Source: Sphaeramia orbicularis
Taxonomy: Eukaryota; Chordata; Actinopteri; Kurtiformes; Apogonidae
Length of the DNA: 64,000 bases
NCBI RefSeq assembly: GCF_902148855.1
Contig: NC_043964.1
Coordinates: forward strand, 7,964,602-8,028,601
Direction of reading: 5' to 3'
The notes below the pieces were generated by a model, which saw only the letters and a program-made list of their open reading frames with translations, searched no databases and was not told the DNA's origin. Of this stretch, positions 1 through 11,692 are shown in pieces. Within the stretch, counting starts at the first letter, position 1; each line of letters begins with the position of its first letter. The translations under genes were made by a program, and so were the position numbers.

Positions 1-445
1 CTTCATATCTCCTTCCATTAGGACAGATTTTTAACAATCATGGAGTATTGTATTATTTCTATGTGGACGACTCACACATTTACATCCCTTTAAGGACAAA
101 TGTCAGTTTAGTTTGATTGACATGTCACCAATCAATCATTTTGATGGTTGGTTAAAATGATTGGATGGTGTTTTTCAGTCTTGTCCATTCCACGGGTGGA
201 AGAAATGTTTTTATTTTTGTGTTACAGCATTTAATTAATTGGTTGTAAACGGGGTGTGAAGGGGATTTTAAGGAATATAGTAAAAAAAAAAAAAGCTGAA
301 GGAAATAATCTTCTACTCCACCTTGAAGTTTGACAAACAGGTAAAAGCTGTGGTTCACTCCAGTTTGGATTGACTTCAGCTTTTGTCTTCAAACCGGTTT
401 ATCTTCCAGTGTTTTGATGAACTCATTCATGCTTTTCTCTAATCT

Positions 446-523
446 ATTATTATTATTATTACTATTATTATTATTATTATTATTATATTATTATTATCAT
501 CATTATTACTATTATTATTATTA
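446..523. repeat. (TTA)n microsatellite
   Basis: A nearly pure ATT/TTA trinucleotide run with a few interruptions. The apparent poly-Leu/poly-Tyr reading frame over it is only a translation of the repeat. Confidence 0.9.
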
Positions 524-1046
524 TGCGCTCTACACTCGTATTAACAAACCAAACCTGGTTCACATACAATTGATCCAAACTTCAACGTCCTCCTTGTTTG
601 ACTGGGTTAAGGTTAATTTTAGACGTTTCATTTGTTTTGGAGGTTTTGCATGACTCTGTTCCAACCATTACTCACACTTTGACTCTTTAACCTCGGAGCT
701 GCCACGCCTCAGCCCTGAATGCAGCTTTAAGCTCTGTAAACCTGCTGTCAATCACCCCCAACAAAGCAGCGCAGCCTACCCACACTGCACCTGTAGAGGG
801 AGGGGACTGAGCCAGCCGACCCCGCCCCCTGCTTGCTCCGCCCATTGACAGGAGGGTTTCAGCAGATCCACAGGTCGCTCAGTGTCTGTTAAACATAAAT
901 GAAATAAAGTTTTACAGGAAAGAGTTCAGTTTGTGCACAAATGAAAAACTCCAAAGTTATTAGAACAGGGACACACACCTGCAGTGGCACAAAAACAGAA
1001 GTTTTACTACATAAATATAATATTATAAAAATAATAATATAAATAA

Positions 1047-1048
<2 letters not shown>

Positions 1049-1101
<53 letters not shown>

Positions 1102-1102
1102 G
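1049..1102. repeat. (TA)n followed by (CA)n microsatellite
   Basis: A compound dinucleotide run: alternating TA for about 40 bases, then a short CA block and GT-rich flank. Confidence 0.9.
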
Positions 1103-2247
1103 GTAGTGTGTGTGTTTTAGCATTTGTTGTTTGCTCCAACAGAAGCGAAAGTTGCTGCTTCATTTGTTGTGTTGGCTGTAACTGGAAACTGTGTCGTCAA
1201 CGAGGACTAAGGCTTAAGATTTGTAAAATATGACTTTATCGCACTATTAAGAATTTATTTTCAAAATATTACAATTTCAATCTCATAAAAGTACGATATT
1301 TTTGTTAATTTTTTTTTAACTGTGACTTTCTTTTCATAAAATTACAGGTTTTATCTTGATATTTTACGACTTTATTCTCGTAGTGACAGTGTTTTTATGT
1401 TTTTATGTGGCGCTAACACGTCGTCGTATGATACTGGTGTCAGACACTGACCCATCGTTGTTGAAGGTCTTTGGTTTTTGGTCTGTCTTCTGGTTGTATG
1501 CGGTTTCTAAAGTGGTTTTCATGGTGTTCTGTCAGATTATTTGAGTTCAGATCTCAGATAAACGCCTCCAAACTACAGCCTGTTGGTGAATGGAAGCACT
1601 GGGACCTCCAGGTGTCCTTGCTGAAGGTGATGAAGGTGGTGAAGGTGCTGAAGCTGATGTCCGCTGAAGTTGGCTGATGTCTGCTGATGTTAGGTTCAGT
1701 GTTTCTTGGCTCATTTTCAGGTGGAGGAGGTTCGTTGCCAGCGCCTCATTCGTCGGCTGCTTGGGCGTGTCAGTGTTTGATTGACAGCTGATGAACGTTG
1801 CTGTTCTTTCCTGTGCACTTACAGTCGGTATGTGATGAGACCTGCCACATACTTCACACAAGTGCACGCTGTTAAATATTCAACTGGACACCGTTCAGGT
1901 TTCACTCAGTAAATGCATCGTAAAGTGTACACCTTCACTTTTATGAGACAACGTACTGTGAGAAACTCTTCTGCTTTAACTGTACTGTAGGTTTTAGTTT
2001 TTTTTCTTCTTTTCCACTCAGTGTTCATCTGATTCTCAACTGTAAAAACTGAATATGTGACGTAGATTAAACTGAGCTAAAAGTGGAATATTTATGTCAA
2101 AGGTCATTTTTTACATTTATTTCCTTATTGAGTCTTCATCAGATTATTTGACTTGTTCGAATAATTAACATGTTGATCTGAATCTACTGAGAAAAAAGAA
2201 CAAATTTAAACAATAGCTACAATAAAACCATGAGGATGAAGGAAACA

Positions 2248-3602
2248 GCAGTATCTGTCCTACTACTGCAGTATCTGTCCTACTACTGCAGTATCTGTCC
2301 TACTACTACAGAATCTGTCCTACTACTGCAGTATCTGTCCTTGTACTACAGTATCAGTCCTTCTACAGCACTATCTGTACTTCTACTGCAGTATCTGTCC
2401 TTCTACTGCAGTATCTGCCCTACTACTGCAGTATCTGTCCTTGTACTACAGTATCTGTCCTACTACTGCAGTATCTGTCCTTGTACTACAGTATCTGTCC
2501 TACTACTGCAGTATCTGTCCTTGTACTACAGAATCTGTCCTACTACTGCAGTATCTGTCCTTGTACTACAGTATCAGTCCTTCTACAGCACTATCTGTCC
2601 TTCTACTGCAGTATCTGTCCTTCTACTGCAGTATCAGTCGTTCTACTGCAGTATCTGTATTTGTACTACAGTATCTGTCCTTCTACTACAGTATCTGTAT
2701 TTGTACTACAGTATCTGTCCTTCTACTGCAGTATCTGTATTTGTACTACAGTATCTGTCCTTCTACTGCAGTATCTGTATTTGTACTACAGTATCTGTAC
2801 TTCTAGTACAGTATCTGTCCTTCTACTGCAGTATCTGTATTTGTACTACAGTATCTGTCCTCCTAATTTGTACTACAGTATCTGTCCTTCTACTGCAGTA
2901 TCTGTCCTTCTACTACAGTATCAGTACTTCTACTACAGTAGCTGTCCTTCTACTGCAGTATCTGTATTTGTACTACAATATTTGTACTTCTACTACAGTA
3001 GCTGTCCTACTACAGTATCTGTACTTCTACTGCAGTATCTGTGTTTGTACTACAGTATCTCTCCTTCTACTGCAGTATCTGTATTTGTACTACAGTATCT
3101 GTCCTTCTACTCCAGTATCTGGTATTTGTACTACAGTATCTGTCCTTCTAACTGCAGTATCTGTCCTACTACTGCAGTATCTTTCCTTCTACTGCAGTAA
3201 TCTTCCTTCTACTGCAGTATCTTCCTTCTATTGCAGTATCTGTGCTTCTACTGCAGTATCTGTGCTTCTACTGCAGTATCTTTCCTTCTATTGCAGTATC
3301 TTTCCTTCTATTGCAGTATCTGTGCTTCTACTGCAGTATCTTTCCTTCTATTGCAGTATCTGTGCTTCTACTGCAGTATCTGTGCTTCTACTGCAGTATC
3401 TTTCCTTCTACTGCAGTATCTTTCCTTCTATTGCAGTATCTGTGCTTCTACTGCAGTATCTTTCCTTCTATTGCAGTATCTGTGCTTCTACTGCAGTATC
3501 TGTGCTTCTACTGCAGTATCTTTCCTTCTATTGCAGTATCTGTGCTTCTACTGCAGTATCTTTCCTTCTATTGCAGTATCTGTGCTTCTACTGCAGTATC
3601 TG
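2248..3602. repeat. 20-bp minisatellite, about 68 units
   Basis: Tandem units of 20 bases of the type CTGTCCTTCTACTGCAGTAT. Most units carry CTGCAG. Unit variants alternate (CTACAG against CTGCAG, TTGTAC against TTCTAC). The last ~360 bases form a regular two-variant pattern of TTTCCTTCTATTGCAGTAT and TGTGCTTCTACTGCAGTAT types. The forward frames stay open because the unit has no stop in those phases, which produces a false ORF of more than 450 codons. Confidence 0.97.
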
Positions 3603-4094
3603 AAACACTAGATGTCAAACTTTGGCTTCTTGGAGCACACTCTTCAGCCCTGAAGCAGAGCAGCGACATTGACTGAAACCTGAACGTTGATACTGACCGG
3701 TGATGACTTCCATCAAATCCACATTAATCTGAGTTGACGGTTGCGAACGTAGAAACGCTGGCAGGTGCAAAACGTTCTCATGTCAGATGAACATACCGAC
3801 CACGCCACCTGCCAATCAGCGCCGGAGGCCTGCAGGGTGGAGGTTGTACAAGTGACAGCACATCGCTCTGCTCATTCCTCACATCAGGAGGGCCCCGCCC
3901 ACCCAAGTGCTTGCAGGTTACTATGGCGTTACAACAAACTGGCAGCCGACAGCGTTTTCCCACAGCTCAGGTAGGACACCAAGCGCCAGGTGGGCGTTCC
4001 ATCGCTGAGTGGGCTCTTTGTGCAGAGAAAGTGCAGAACCAGCAGAAACAGGATTATGTGACACGGCCCCGGGGCAGATGGGAGTTGGGATGCC

Positions 4095-4135
4095 AGCCCC
4101 GCCCCTTGGCTCTCCCCACCTGGGCACCTTTAAAA
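4095..4135 (+). promoter_or_regulatory. keratin 1 core promoter: GC box and TATA-like box
   Basis: A GC box (AGCCCCGCCCC, from 4,095) is followed about 34 bases later by TTTAAAA (4,129-4,135). The start codon is 74 bases beyond the TATA-like box, leaving room for a 5' UTR of roughly 45 bases, as is typical for keratin genes. Keratin 4 has a very similar GC-box and TTTAATA arrangement. The assignment rests on motif and spacing only. Confidence 0.65.
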
Positions 4136-4208
4136 GCAGCCTCCGACCTGCTGCTCTCCACTCCTCTCCTCCTCACTCCGGCCGGAGCAGACAGACCTCC
4201 TCAGCATC

Positions 4209-7200
4209 ATGACTGCCCTAATGACCTCCATGTCCACCCCGCTCCTCCATGGGCGGCTTCAGCAAGCGGCTTTGGTGGCGGCTTGGGCATGGCCAGAGCC
4301 GGCAGCGCCTTCAGCGTGGCAGGCGGCGCAGGTACCTCAGGATCTCCCAGGCCAGCAAGACCTTCTCTGCAGGCGGCGGCGGCTTCGGAGGTGCGGTTTC
4401 GGCGCCGGTGCCCGGTTTCGGCGGCGGTGCTGCTTTCGGTGCCGGTGGTGTGCTGCGTTCGGCGGCGGAATGGTGGCGGATGACAGCCTCATTGGCAACG
4501 AGAAGTTCACCATGCAGAACCTGAACGACCGTCTGGCCACCTACCTGGCCAAGGTGGCAGCTCTGGAGAAGGCCAACGCCGAGCTGGAGCTGAAGATCAG
4601 GCAGTTTGTGGAGTCCAAGGTCGGCCCCTCCACCAAAGACTACAGCGCCTTCTACGTCACCAGTGCAGAGCTCCAGGCAAGGTGAGGACAAGGGGCATCA
4701 TGGGAAATCCAGTCAGAGGAGTCATAGGTCACAGTTTGTAGGCATTTGATAAGCAGAAAGTTGGAAGGAACCTCAGAGTCCGGGGTCAAACCCAGGTCCT
4801 GACCAGTGTAGATGGATTTGTTAATCCTAGATTTGAATAGATTTGATACTTAAACTGATCCAAGGATTAAACAAAGTCTATTTGTTTCCTTCAGAAGACA
4901 AAAAGTCCTTCTGTTGGAAGGCTGTGAAGGTTTAGATGTAAATATGGCAGAACATGAAACCGGAGATCTGGTTCCAAATGGATCAGATTCATCCACATCA
5001 AACCTCAGATTCCATTTTTAAGTTTTCTTCAGACACTTTACATAAAACAGATGAAGACCTGACAGAAGGTCCAGATGTGAACCAGGACAGTTCAGTGATG
5101 TGATGCAGTGACAGGAAGTAAAACCACACCTGAGTGATGGTGGCCACGCCCACATCGACCACAGCAGAACAATGAGGCCTTTCACTGGGATGGATTAGTT
5201 GAACTGCAAAAGAACACAGAGGGACAAATATAAGAGTTTCATCAAGTGGACTTTTATGTTTAAATTCAGGTCAGATTAAATATAAAGGTTAAAGTCTAAA
5301 GTTAAGTTTCTACTGTTTCATTTCTGAGGTGTCAAAACTTTAACGTGACGCAGTTTTAACTCAAAACATTCCACAGATTAACTTCACATCTTATGACTTT
5401 GACACATTTTCAACCTTTAAAAACTCAAACATTCAAATCCTTCTGATTACAGACAATACAGAAGGTTTCAGGCTTCAGATTCTATTTTCTGAACTTATTT
5501 CTCAGATAGAACATTCTTCTTTACTGTTTACAGACAATAAACTACAGTGCAATGTTGGTGGGTTTTTTTTGTGCTTTTCAGATTCAGGATGGAATCATCG
5601 CCAAAGGACAGATTATTCTGAGCATCGACAACGCACGCCTGGCTCAGGACGACTTCAGGATGAAGTCAGTCAGCTTTGGTTTTCCTTCATATATCTGTGA
5701 AATATACAAACTTTACAGTTGGGTTTTAATGTGACAGATGTTAGTTTGACATATTCAGTATGAACTATAGATTGATTAGTTTGATTTCCCATAATCCCCT
5801 TAGGACAGCCCTTAAAAACCTCCAGGAGTCTGAAAAGCAGTAAATGTACCTTTGACCTTCCGACGGTGGCTCCTTCTGCAGTCTCACCACTTATTCTTTG
5901 TAGCGTGGCACCCTCTGCTGGAGGTCAATGAGAAAGTCTTTTAACAGCCCATAATACTCAGAAACTCACTGAAGTGATGTTCACAGGTATGAGAACGAGC
6001 TGTCCATGCGTCAGTCGGTGGAGGCCGACATTGCCGGACTGAAGATGATGCTGAACGAGTTGGCACTGGCCAAGAACGACCTGACCATGCAGATCGACGG
6101 TCTGCAGGACGAACTGGTCGCCCTGAAGAAGAACCACGAGGAGGTAAAGCCCGAGGCGTTCGGCGCCGTCACCACAGCAACCACAGAGCGTGAAATGTGA
6201 TGCAATTTTAACAGATGTTTGTGTCAAAGGAGTAAAAGACAAATACCTGTTAAACTCCAGATACTTCCACAGCCGTGATGAGTTAGTTCTGGGTTCAAGG
6301 TAGTCTGGGGGCGTGGTCTCAGAGGTCAGGGGTCACTCTGCCGTCTCCCTTCCATCCCTCAGGACATGATGTCCATGCGCGCTCAGATGACCGGCCAGGT
6401 GAACGTGGAGGTGGACGCTGCCCCCCAGATCGATCTGACCACCGTCTTGGCTCAAGTCAGAGAAGAGTACGAGGCCGTTGCCGCCAAGAACCAGAGGGAA
6501 CTGGACAACTGGTACCAGAACAAGGTGGGCTCCTGTAGAACCAGTCACACTTACAGGGCTGGTCCTGGGTTTACTGGGTTTACTGACCCCCCTCTTCTCC
6601 TACAGTCAGAAAACATCAGACAGGAAGTAGCGACCACACAGGAGACCCTGGTCAAGTCCACGTCAGAGGTCAAGGAGGTCAAGTCTCAGCTCCAGGCCCT
6701 GCAGATCGAGTACCAGTCACAGATGAGCATGGTGAGGACACAGCACCAACACCTGGTCCACAGGTAACACACCTGTCAGACAGGTCCAGGTCCAGTCCAC
6801 ATCCAGGACTGGACTGACCATCAACAAACCTCCACCTGTGGAAGAACCGTGTGAAAGTTAGAACAACATTCAGATGGATGCATCTGACCTGCAGAAGAAC
6901 AGGTGACATCCAGACATTTGTCACAGGTCACCAGGAAAGTGGACACGACACTGGGACAGTCGAGTCTTCAGGGTTTGACCTGATGGTTTCTCATCCAACT
7001 TGGTGATTTCTGAATTAAATGTGGTGCAGATTTAAAATGAGCACCATGAACTAAACTGGACTCCAGACATGAAGACTAATCTGATGTCTGTTAGCTCACA
7101 GGCTAATATTAGCGACATTACCAGTTAGAATCAGCTGACCCTGACCCTACCCCCACACATGTATTGATTCAAATGGAACCACACATTTCATTTCTACTTA

Positions 7201-9917
7201 AAGGTGGTGTTTGTTTACATGTCTTTAACACACCAGTAGCTGCTGCCTTTGGGTGGAAGTGTCCGTCACCTGTAGATGTCAGTATATTTCGTACATTTGG
7301 TCTCACATAGACACTGAACTTCTCTGTTTTCCTACAGAAAGCATCTCTTGAAGCCAGTCTGGCTGAAATCCAGAACGGTTTCGCCATGAAGATGAGCGGC
7401 TTCCAGATGCAGGTGAGTCCGACACACCAGGTTCAGTGACACTGATGAAACGCCTTCAGAGTTAACTGAAGCTGTGGTTGGTGTTCAGGTGTCCAACCTG
7501 GAGGGCTGTCTGGCCAACCTCAGAGCAGACCTGGAGAGACAGGCACAGGAGTACCAGATGCTGCTGGACATCAAGACCAGGCTGGAGATGGAGATCGCCG
7601 AGTACAGGAGGCTGATGGACGGAGAGGCCGCTGGGTAAGACCTCATGTGTCCAGTAGGGCTGTGTACTGGCAAGAATCTGGCGATATGATACAAATCACA
7701 ATACTAGGATCGCAATACAATATATCACGATATATCATGATACTGTTAAAAAGGTCATTTTTTGTTTGTTTCTTTTTTTAAATGATTATTTCCTTGAAGA
7801 ATTGAATAACACCAGAAATATGCACAAATACTAAACATTTTTATTTGATCACGACGGGATCTAATGCTATATCACCAAATGTTCCTGTGTTAAAACTTAA
7901 ATTCTGTTTTACAGACATTATAGTTAAGATCCTGTTCAAATATTCATATTCTATTTGTTCAGAACTAACATCAGAACATTATTTTTGTACAATCCCAACA
8001 AAGGAACTACCATTATTTAATAAAACCATGTAAATAATAATAAATAAAATCTAAACAAAAAAGGAAAACTAAAAAACTAAAATGAACCTCCACAATATCT
8101 GCATTTCAATAAATACCTAAAAATATCTATACAGTACTTTTTTAATTTCGATACAATATTGTGAAATGAATATCACGATATACTGCAGAACCGATATTTT
8201 CTTACACCTGTAGTGTACAAGTGAGGACGGGAAACCACAAAGGGTTTAACCCAGTGTTTTTCAACCTTGGATCCCCGAAATTTCTAGTAATTGATAAAAA
8301 AAAAAATTTGATTCATATATACTTCATTATAATTAAAACACCACACATTTCTTAATAAAAATCCAGTTCAAATAAAATGCAGGATATAACATCTGAGAGG
8401 GCAGATCTGGATTGACCCAATCGTGTGAGCACGTGTGTTACTACAAAGTCGCACTCAGAAAAAAGAACCAATCAGAGAATGGAAAGATTTCTTTGACCGC
8501 CTGGCCCCGCTAAGACATCTGTAAGAGAAAAATGTCTTTGTTTTGAATGTCTGGGGTTGCCAGAAACTTGTGATGTTAAAATGGGGTCAGGAGTGGTTGG
8601 AACCACAGAGGGTTTATGGCAGGGGCCTCAATCATGCAGCCCAGGGGCTGAATTTGCAAAGTGCAAAAAATCCAGTCAAGGCTGTGGAACTTATTTTAGT
8701 TTAGGTTCCACATACAGACCAATATGATCTACAGTAAAATAACAGCAGAATAACCCACAAAAAAAATGACTATATTTTCTTCTCAGTTTGATGTGAAAAA
8801 ATATTAGATTATGCCTAAATAAGACAACTTCAAATTTTTTCTGTTTTAGTGCAAAAAATATTAAATTTTGAAAATATTTACATTTACAAACTATCCTGAT
8901 ACAATAAAACATGAATAACCTGAACAAATATGAACAACCTGAAATGTCTAAAGAAAATTAAGCACAATTTTAACTATTTCTACCTGTTACTAAGTGTTTA
9001 GTGTCTTTGTAGATCCGATCCATAATGCACATGTAGAAATGGTAAGTTGAGGCATAATATTGTTCAAATTGCACTTATTTTTCTTATGAAATTTCATTTT
9101 TTTCAGGTTATTCACATCTTTTTTGTTTGAATAGTTTATAAAAGTAAATATTTTCGTAATTTAATAGGGGTTTTTTTGCACTAAAAGAGACAAAAATTTG
9201 AAGTTGTCATTATTTATAGGTTATTCTGCTATTTTTTTACTGGTCCGGCCCACTGGAGATCAAATCGGGCTGAATGTGGCCACTGAAAGAAAATTAGTTT
9301 GAGACCCCTGGGTTAAGGACTAAAACTGTTAAATCAATACAGATTAACTGGGACTAAAGTCAATCAATCCACGAGAAAAAAATGAACCGAAGAAGTCTGA
9401 ACGGTTTCAAAAGTGCAACGGTAGTCCAGTTGAACCTAGAACTACCAAGAACAAAGACCTGGCAAATGAGAACATAGACAGAAGTCCACAAGAACAATGT
9501 TAAACCATGACTAAAAGTGTGAACCCTAACTGTCATCAGGTCAAACCCAAGCTCTAACAGCAAAAACGACAACTCCAATGAAAAGACGAACTTCACAGAC
9601 TGATACTAAAGTAAAACCAGTTGAATGACACGGTAGGACTAGAACAGGTCCGACCTTGAAGACAGGAATAGGTTCTGGAGGGTAGACCTGGACTAAACTG
9701 AACCTAGAACAGTACCAGAAAACAGAGCATTAAAACCAGTCAGATCCATTTAAACCCACTGGACCAGTGAAAGTGGACCAGAACCACCCACATCCTACCT
9801 GAGACCCCATGTGAATCCACTGTGGGGTGTGGTTCTCCTCAGGTCTTTGTCCATGTCCTCCTCCACACCACCAAGAAGGTCATTGTGATTGAGGAGACCA
9901 TCAACACCGAGGCCTAA
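4209..9917 (+). CDS. type I keratin, gene 1 (several single-base frame breaks)
   Basis: This is an acidic type I keratin, an intermediate-filament protein that pairs with a type II keratin in epithelial cytoplasm. Exons read as 4209-4681, 5582-5664, 5987-6143, 6363-6524, 6606-6731, 7338-7412, 7489-7634 and 9843-9917, with GT..AG borders. Exons 2-5 have the exact type I lengths (83, 157, 162, 126). The Gly-rich head leads to [17 protein letters not shown] (helix initiation); the rod ends with [15 protein letters not shown] (helix termination); the short tail ends [14 protein letters not shown]. The usual 221-nt exon 6 is split by a 76-nt intron. Oddities: the head needs at least three frame changes, the exon 1 donor codon is one base short (GCAAG before GTGAGG, where a phase-0 end such as GCAAAG is needed), and the tail is one base short before KKVIV. 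Each fits one lost base. Assembly error is more likely than a pseudogene because exons 2-6 are fully open. Symbol not assigned. Confidence 0.88.
7656..8210. mobile_element. short non-autonomous DNA element (hAT-like MITE) in keratin 1 intron
   Basis: It starts AGGGCTGTGTACTGGCAAGA, contains repeated CGATA/TATCACGATA words, and ends in CGATATTTTCTTACACCTG. This layout is recalled from a common fish MITE whose ends read 'agggctgtg...cgatacga...ttacaccc'. No transposase coding remains. Boundaries are approximate. Confidence 0.55.
8250..8612. mobile_element. probable hAT-like fragment (CAGTGTTTTTCAACCTT end)
   Basis: The sequence opens with CAGTGTTTTTCAACCTTGG, a terminal motif typical of vertebrate hAT-derived short elements ('cagtggttctcaacctt'). 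The body has CCAATCAGAG and GGGGTTGCCAGAA words. The right end is unclear because the next element follows directly. Confidence 0.4.
8620..9310. mobile_element. hAT-like MITE, 691 bp, with matching termini
   Basis: The left end CAGGGGCCTCAA and right end TTGAGACCCCTG form terminal inverted repeats with one mismatch. The interior carries GCAGCCCAGGGGCTGAATTTG near the left end and CTGGTCCGGCCCACTGGAG near the right. A related element lies at 24,961-25,736, and an interrupted relative starts at 17,079. It is non-autonomous; no transposase frame is visible. Confidence 0.7.
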
Positions 9918-10173
9918 ACCCAAACCCACGTCTGTCTGAACCGGAGCCGAGTCGACCGATCCCCTTCCAGCTGGTTGGAAACGCCAACACCCGCCTCCGA
10001 CCAGTGCCGTTCCTCTTTTTGATTGGACGCTCTCCTTCCGCTCTGATTTCCCATCAGCCCCAGGGCGGTCGACTCTGGAGGAGAACACTTCAACTTTCCT
10101 TGACATATGAACATGGTCTGGCTTTGGTTTTCAACTCTGCCAAAAACAAACTCTTCTGTTGGGTGTTTCAAGG

Positions 10174-10179
10174 AATAAA
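10174..10179 (+). other. poly(A) signal of keratin 1
   Basis: AATAAA lies 257 bases beyond the TAA stop of keratin 1 and is followed by A-rich sequence. It is the first canonical signal after the stop. Confidence 0.6.
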
Positions 10180-11304
10180 ACTTTACAAAACCGTGAAAAA
10201 AAAACATCTGTGTGTTTTCATTTCAAGTGTTTCCGATCAAATAAAATGGAATTTACTCACAAGTCAAATGGATGTTTGCTCAAATATACAACAGAAGAAT
10301 CACTGCAGTTTTAGTCTCAAATTAAAGGTGCAATCTGTAATATTTGTACTTCAAATGAGCAACAATTTTAAAACAGCAGAATAATGATATTGCAAAAAAA
10401 AAAGAACATTCATGTCACTTCATTATAACATTTTACAATAAATGTTTCCTGCAGATGAATCAGACACAAATACAACAGAAAAATATATAAACTTAACGAT
10501 CATAGAGCATTAAACTGGAAAATATACATATGGGATCAATTTTGTAGCTTTAAAACTGGTTTCAACTGGAAAAATACCACGACTGACCCTAAAACAGAAG
10601 ATGAACACTGACCGTGATCATCTGATGAGTCGACCAATCAGAAACAGTAGCTGAAATAAACCAATTAAAATTAAAAGATTCTTAAAATAATCTAAAATTA
10701 AACATTGGACGACATCAGTTTGTTTTTTGTAAATAGTATCAGTTAAAATTATAACTACACTAAATAAACTACTATACCCATGAGCCTCAGCTGCAGGGAA
10801 CTTGAAGCGCTGTTTGTTGCTGCAATGCATCCTGGGTGTTATAGTTTTAACAATTGAACTGATCGGGTTCTACTGATAGGACGTCTGCATTTTCAGCCTC
10901 TGGATCAAAATAAAACTGGAATTAACAGGAACAAACTTTAAAAAAACGTTTCAGAAATAAGTGTTGGTTCTGATGTTCCACTGTTAAACAATTCATTCAG
11001 CACGTCGAGGCTCTGACCAGCTGGGTTTATGTTAGTTTGACCAAATCAAACCCATATTTGACCAGTTCGGACCCAGTCCAGTTTCTCCTTGTAGGCGTTT
11101 CCATTGAACAGTGTTTTGTTCTGCTGTGTGATTCTAGTCCAGTCCCGTCTGTCCACATGTGTTCATTGTGGTCCAGTCCTGTCTAGTTGTGTTCTGGTTC
11201 TGGTTTAAGGCAGATGTTTGACTCAGTTGGATCCAAACCTCCATGGTGTTGCCACTGTAGTGTGGGTTCATCTACTACTATAGACGTTTGGACTGAGCAG
11301 AACC

Positions 11305-11692
11305 ACCGGGACCACATGAACAGGACAAAACCATCGGGACCACATGAACAGGACAAAACCATCAGGACCACATGAACAGGACAAAACCATCGGGACCACA
11401 TGAACAGGACAAAACCACCGGGACCACATGAACAGGACAAAACCACTGGGACCACATGAACAGGACAAAATCACTGGGACCACATGAAGAAGACAAAATC
11501 ACTGGGACCACATGAAGAAGACAAAATCACTGGGACCACATGAAGAGGACAAAATCACTGGGACCACATGAACAAGACAAAATCACTGGGACCACATGAA
11601 GAGGACAAAATCACTGGGACCACATGAAGAGGACAAAATCACTGGGACCACATGAACAAGACAAAATCACCGGGGCCACATGAACAGGGCCA
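11305..11692. repeat. 28-bp minisatellite, about 14 units
   Basis: Tandem units of GGGACCACATGAACAGGACA followed by AAACCATC, 28 bases, with GAAGAGG/GAACAAG and CACTGG variants toward the right. The Pro/Cys/Trp-rich minus-strand frames over it are repeat translations. Confidence 0.95.

Larger units (their letters stand above)
1..4085. other. intergenic region left of keratin 1
   Basis: No gene was recognised here. The open frames are short or are translations of simple repeats. The stretch holds a (TTA)n run, a (TA)n/(CA)n run and a large 20-bp minisatellite, each listed separately. The GC-rich part from about 3,760 onward leads into the keratin 1 promoter. Confidence 0.6.

Noticed and set aside
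2230-3603. Open frame of 457 codons rich in Leu, Tyr, Ser and Cys
   Set aside because: It lies wholly in the 20-bp minisatellite, three frames are open at once, and the residue pattern is just the unit translated in rotating phase.
3911-4483. 190-codon open frame over the keratin 1 promoter
   Set aside because: It begins upstream of the TATA-like box and only its last part matches keratin head sequence, because of frame breaks. The start at 4,209 is better placed.
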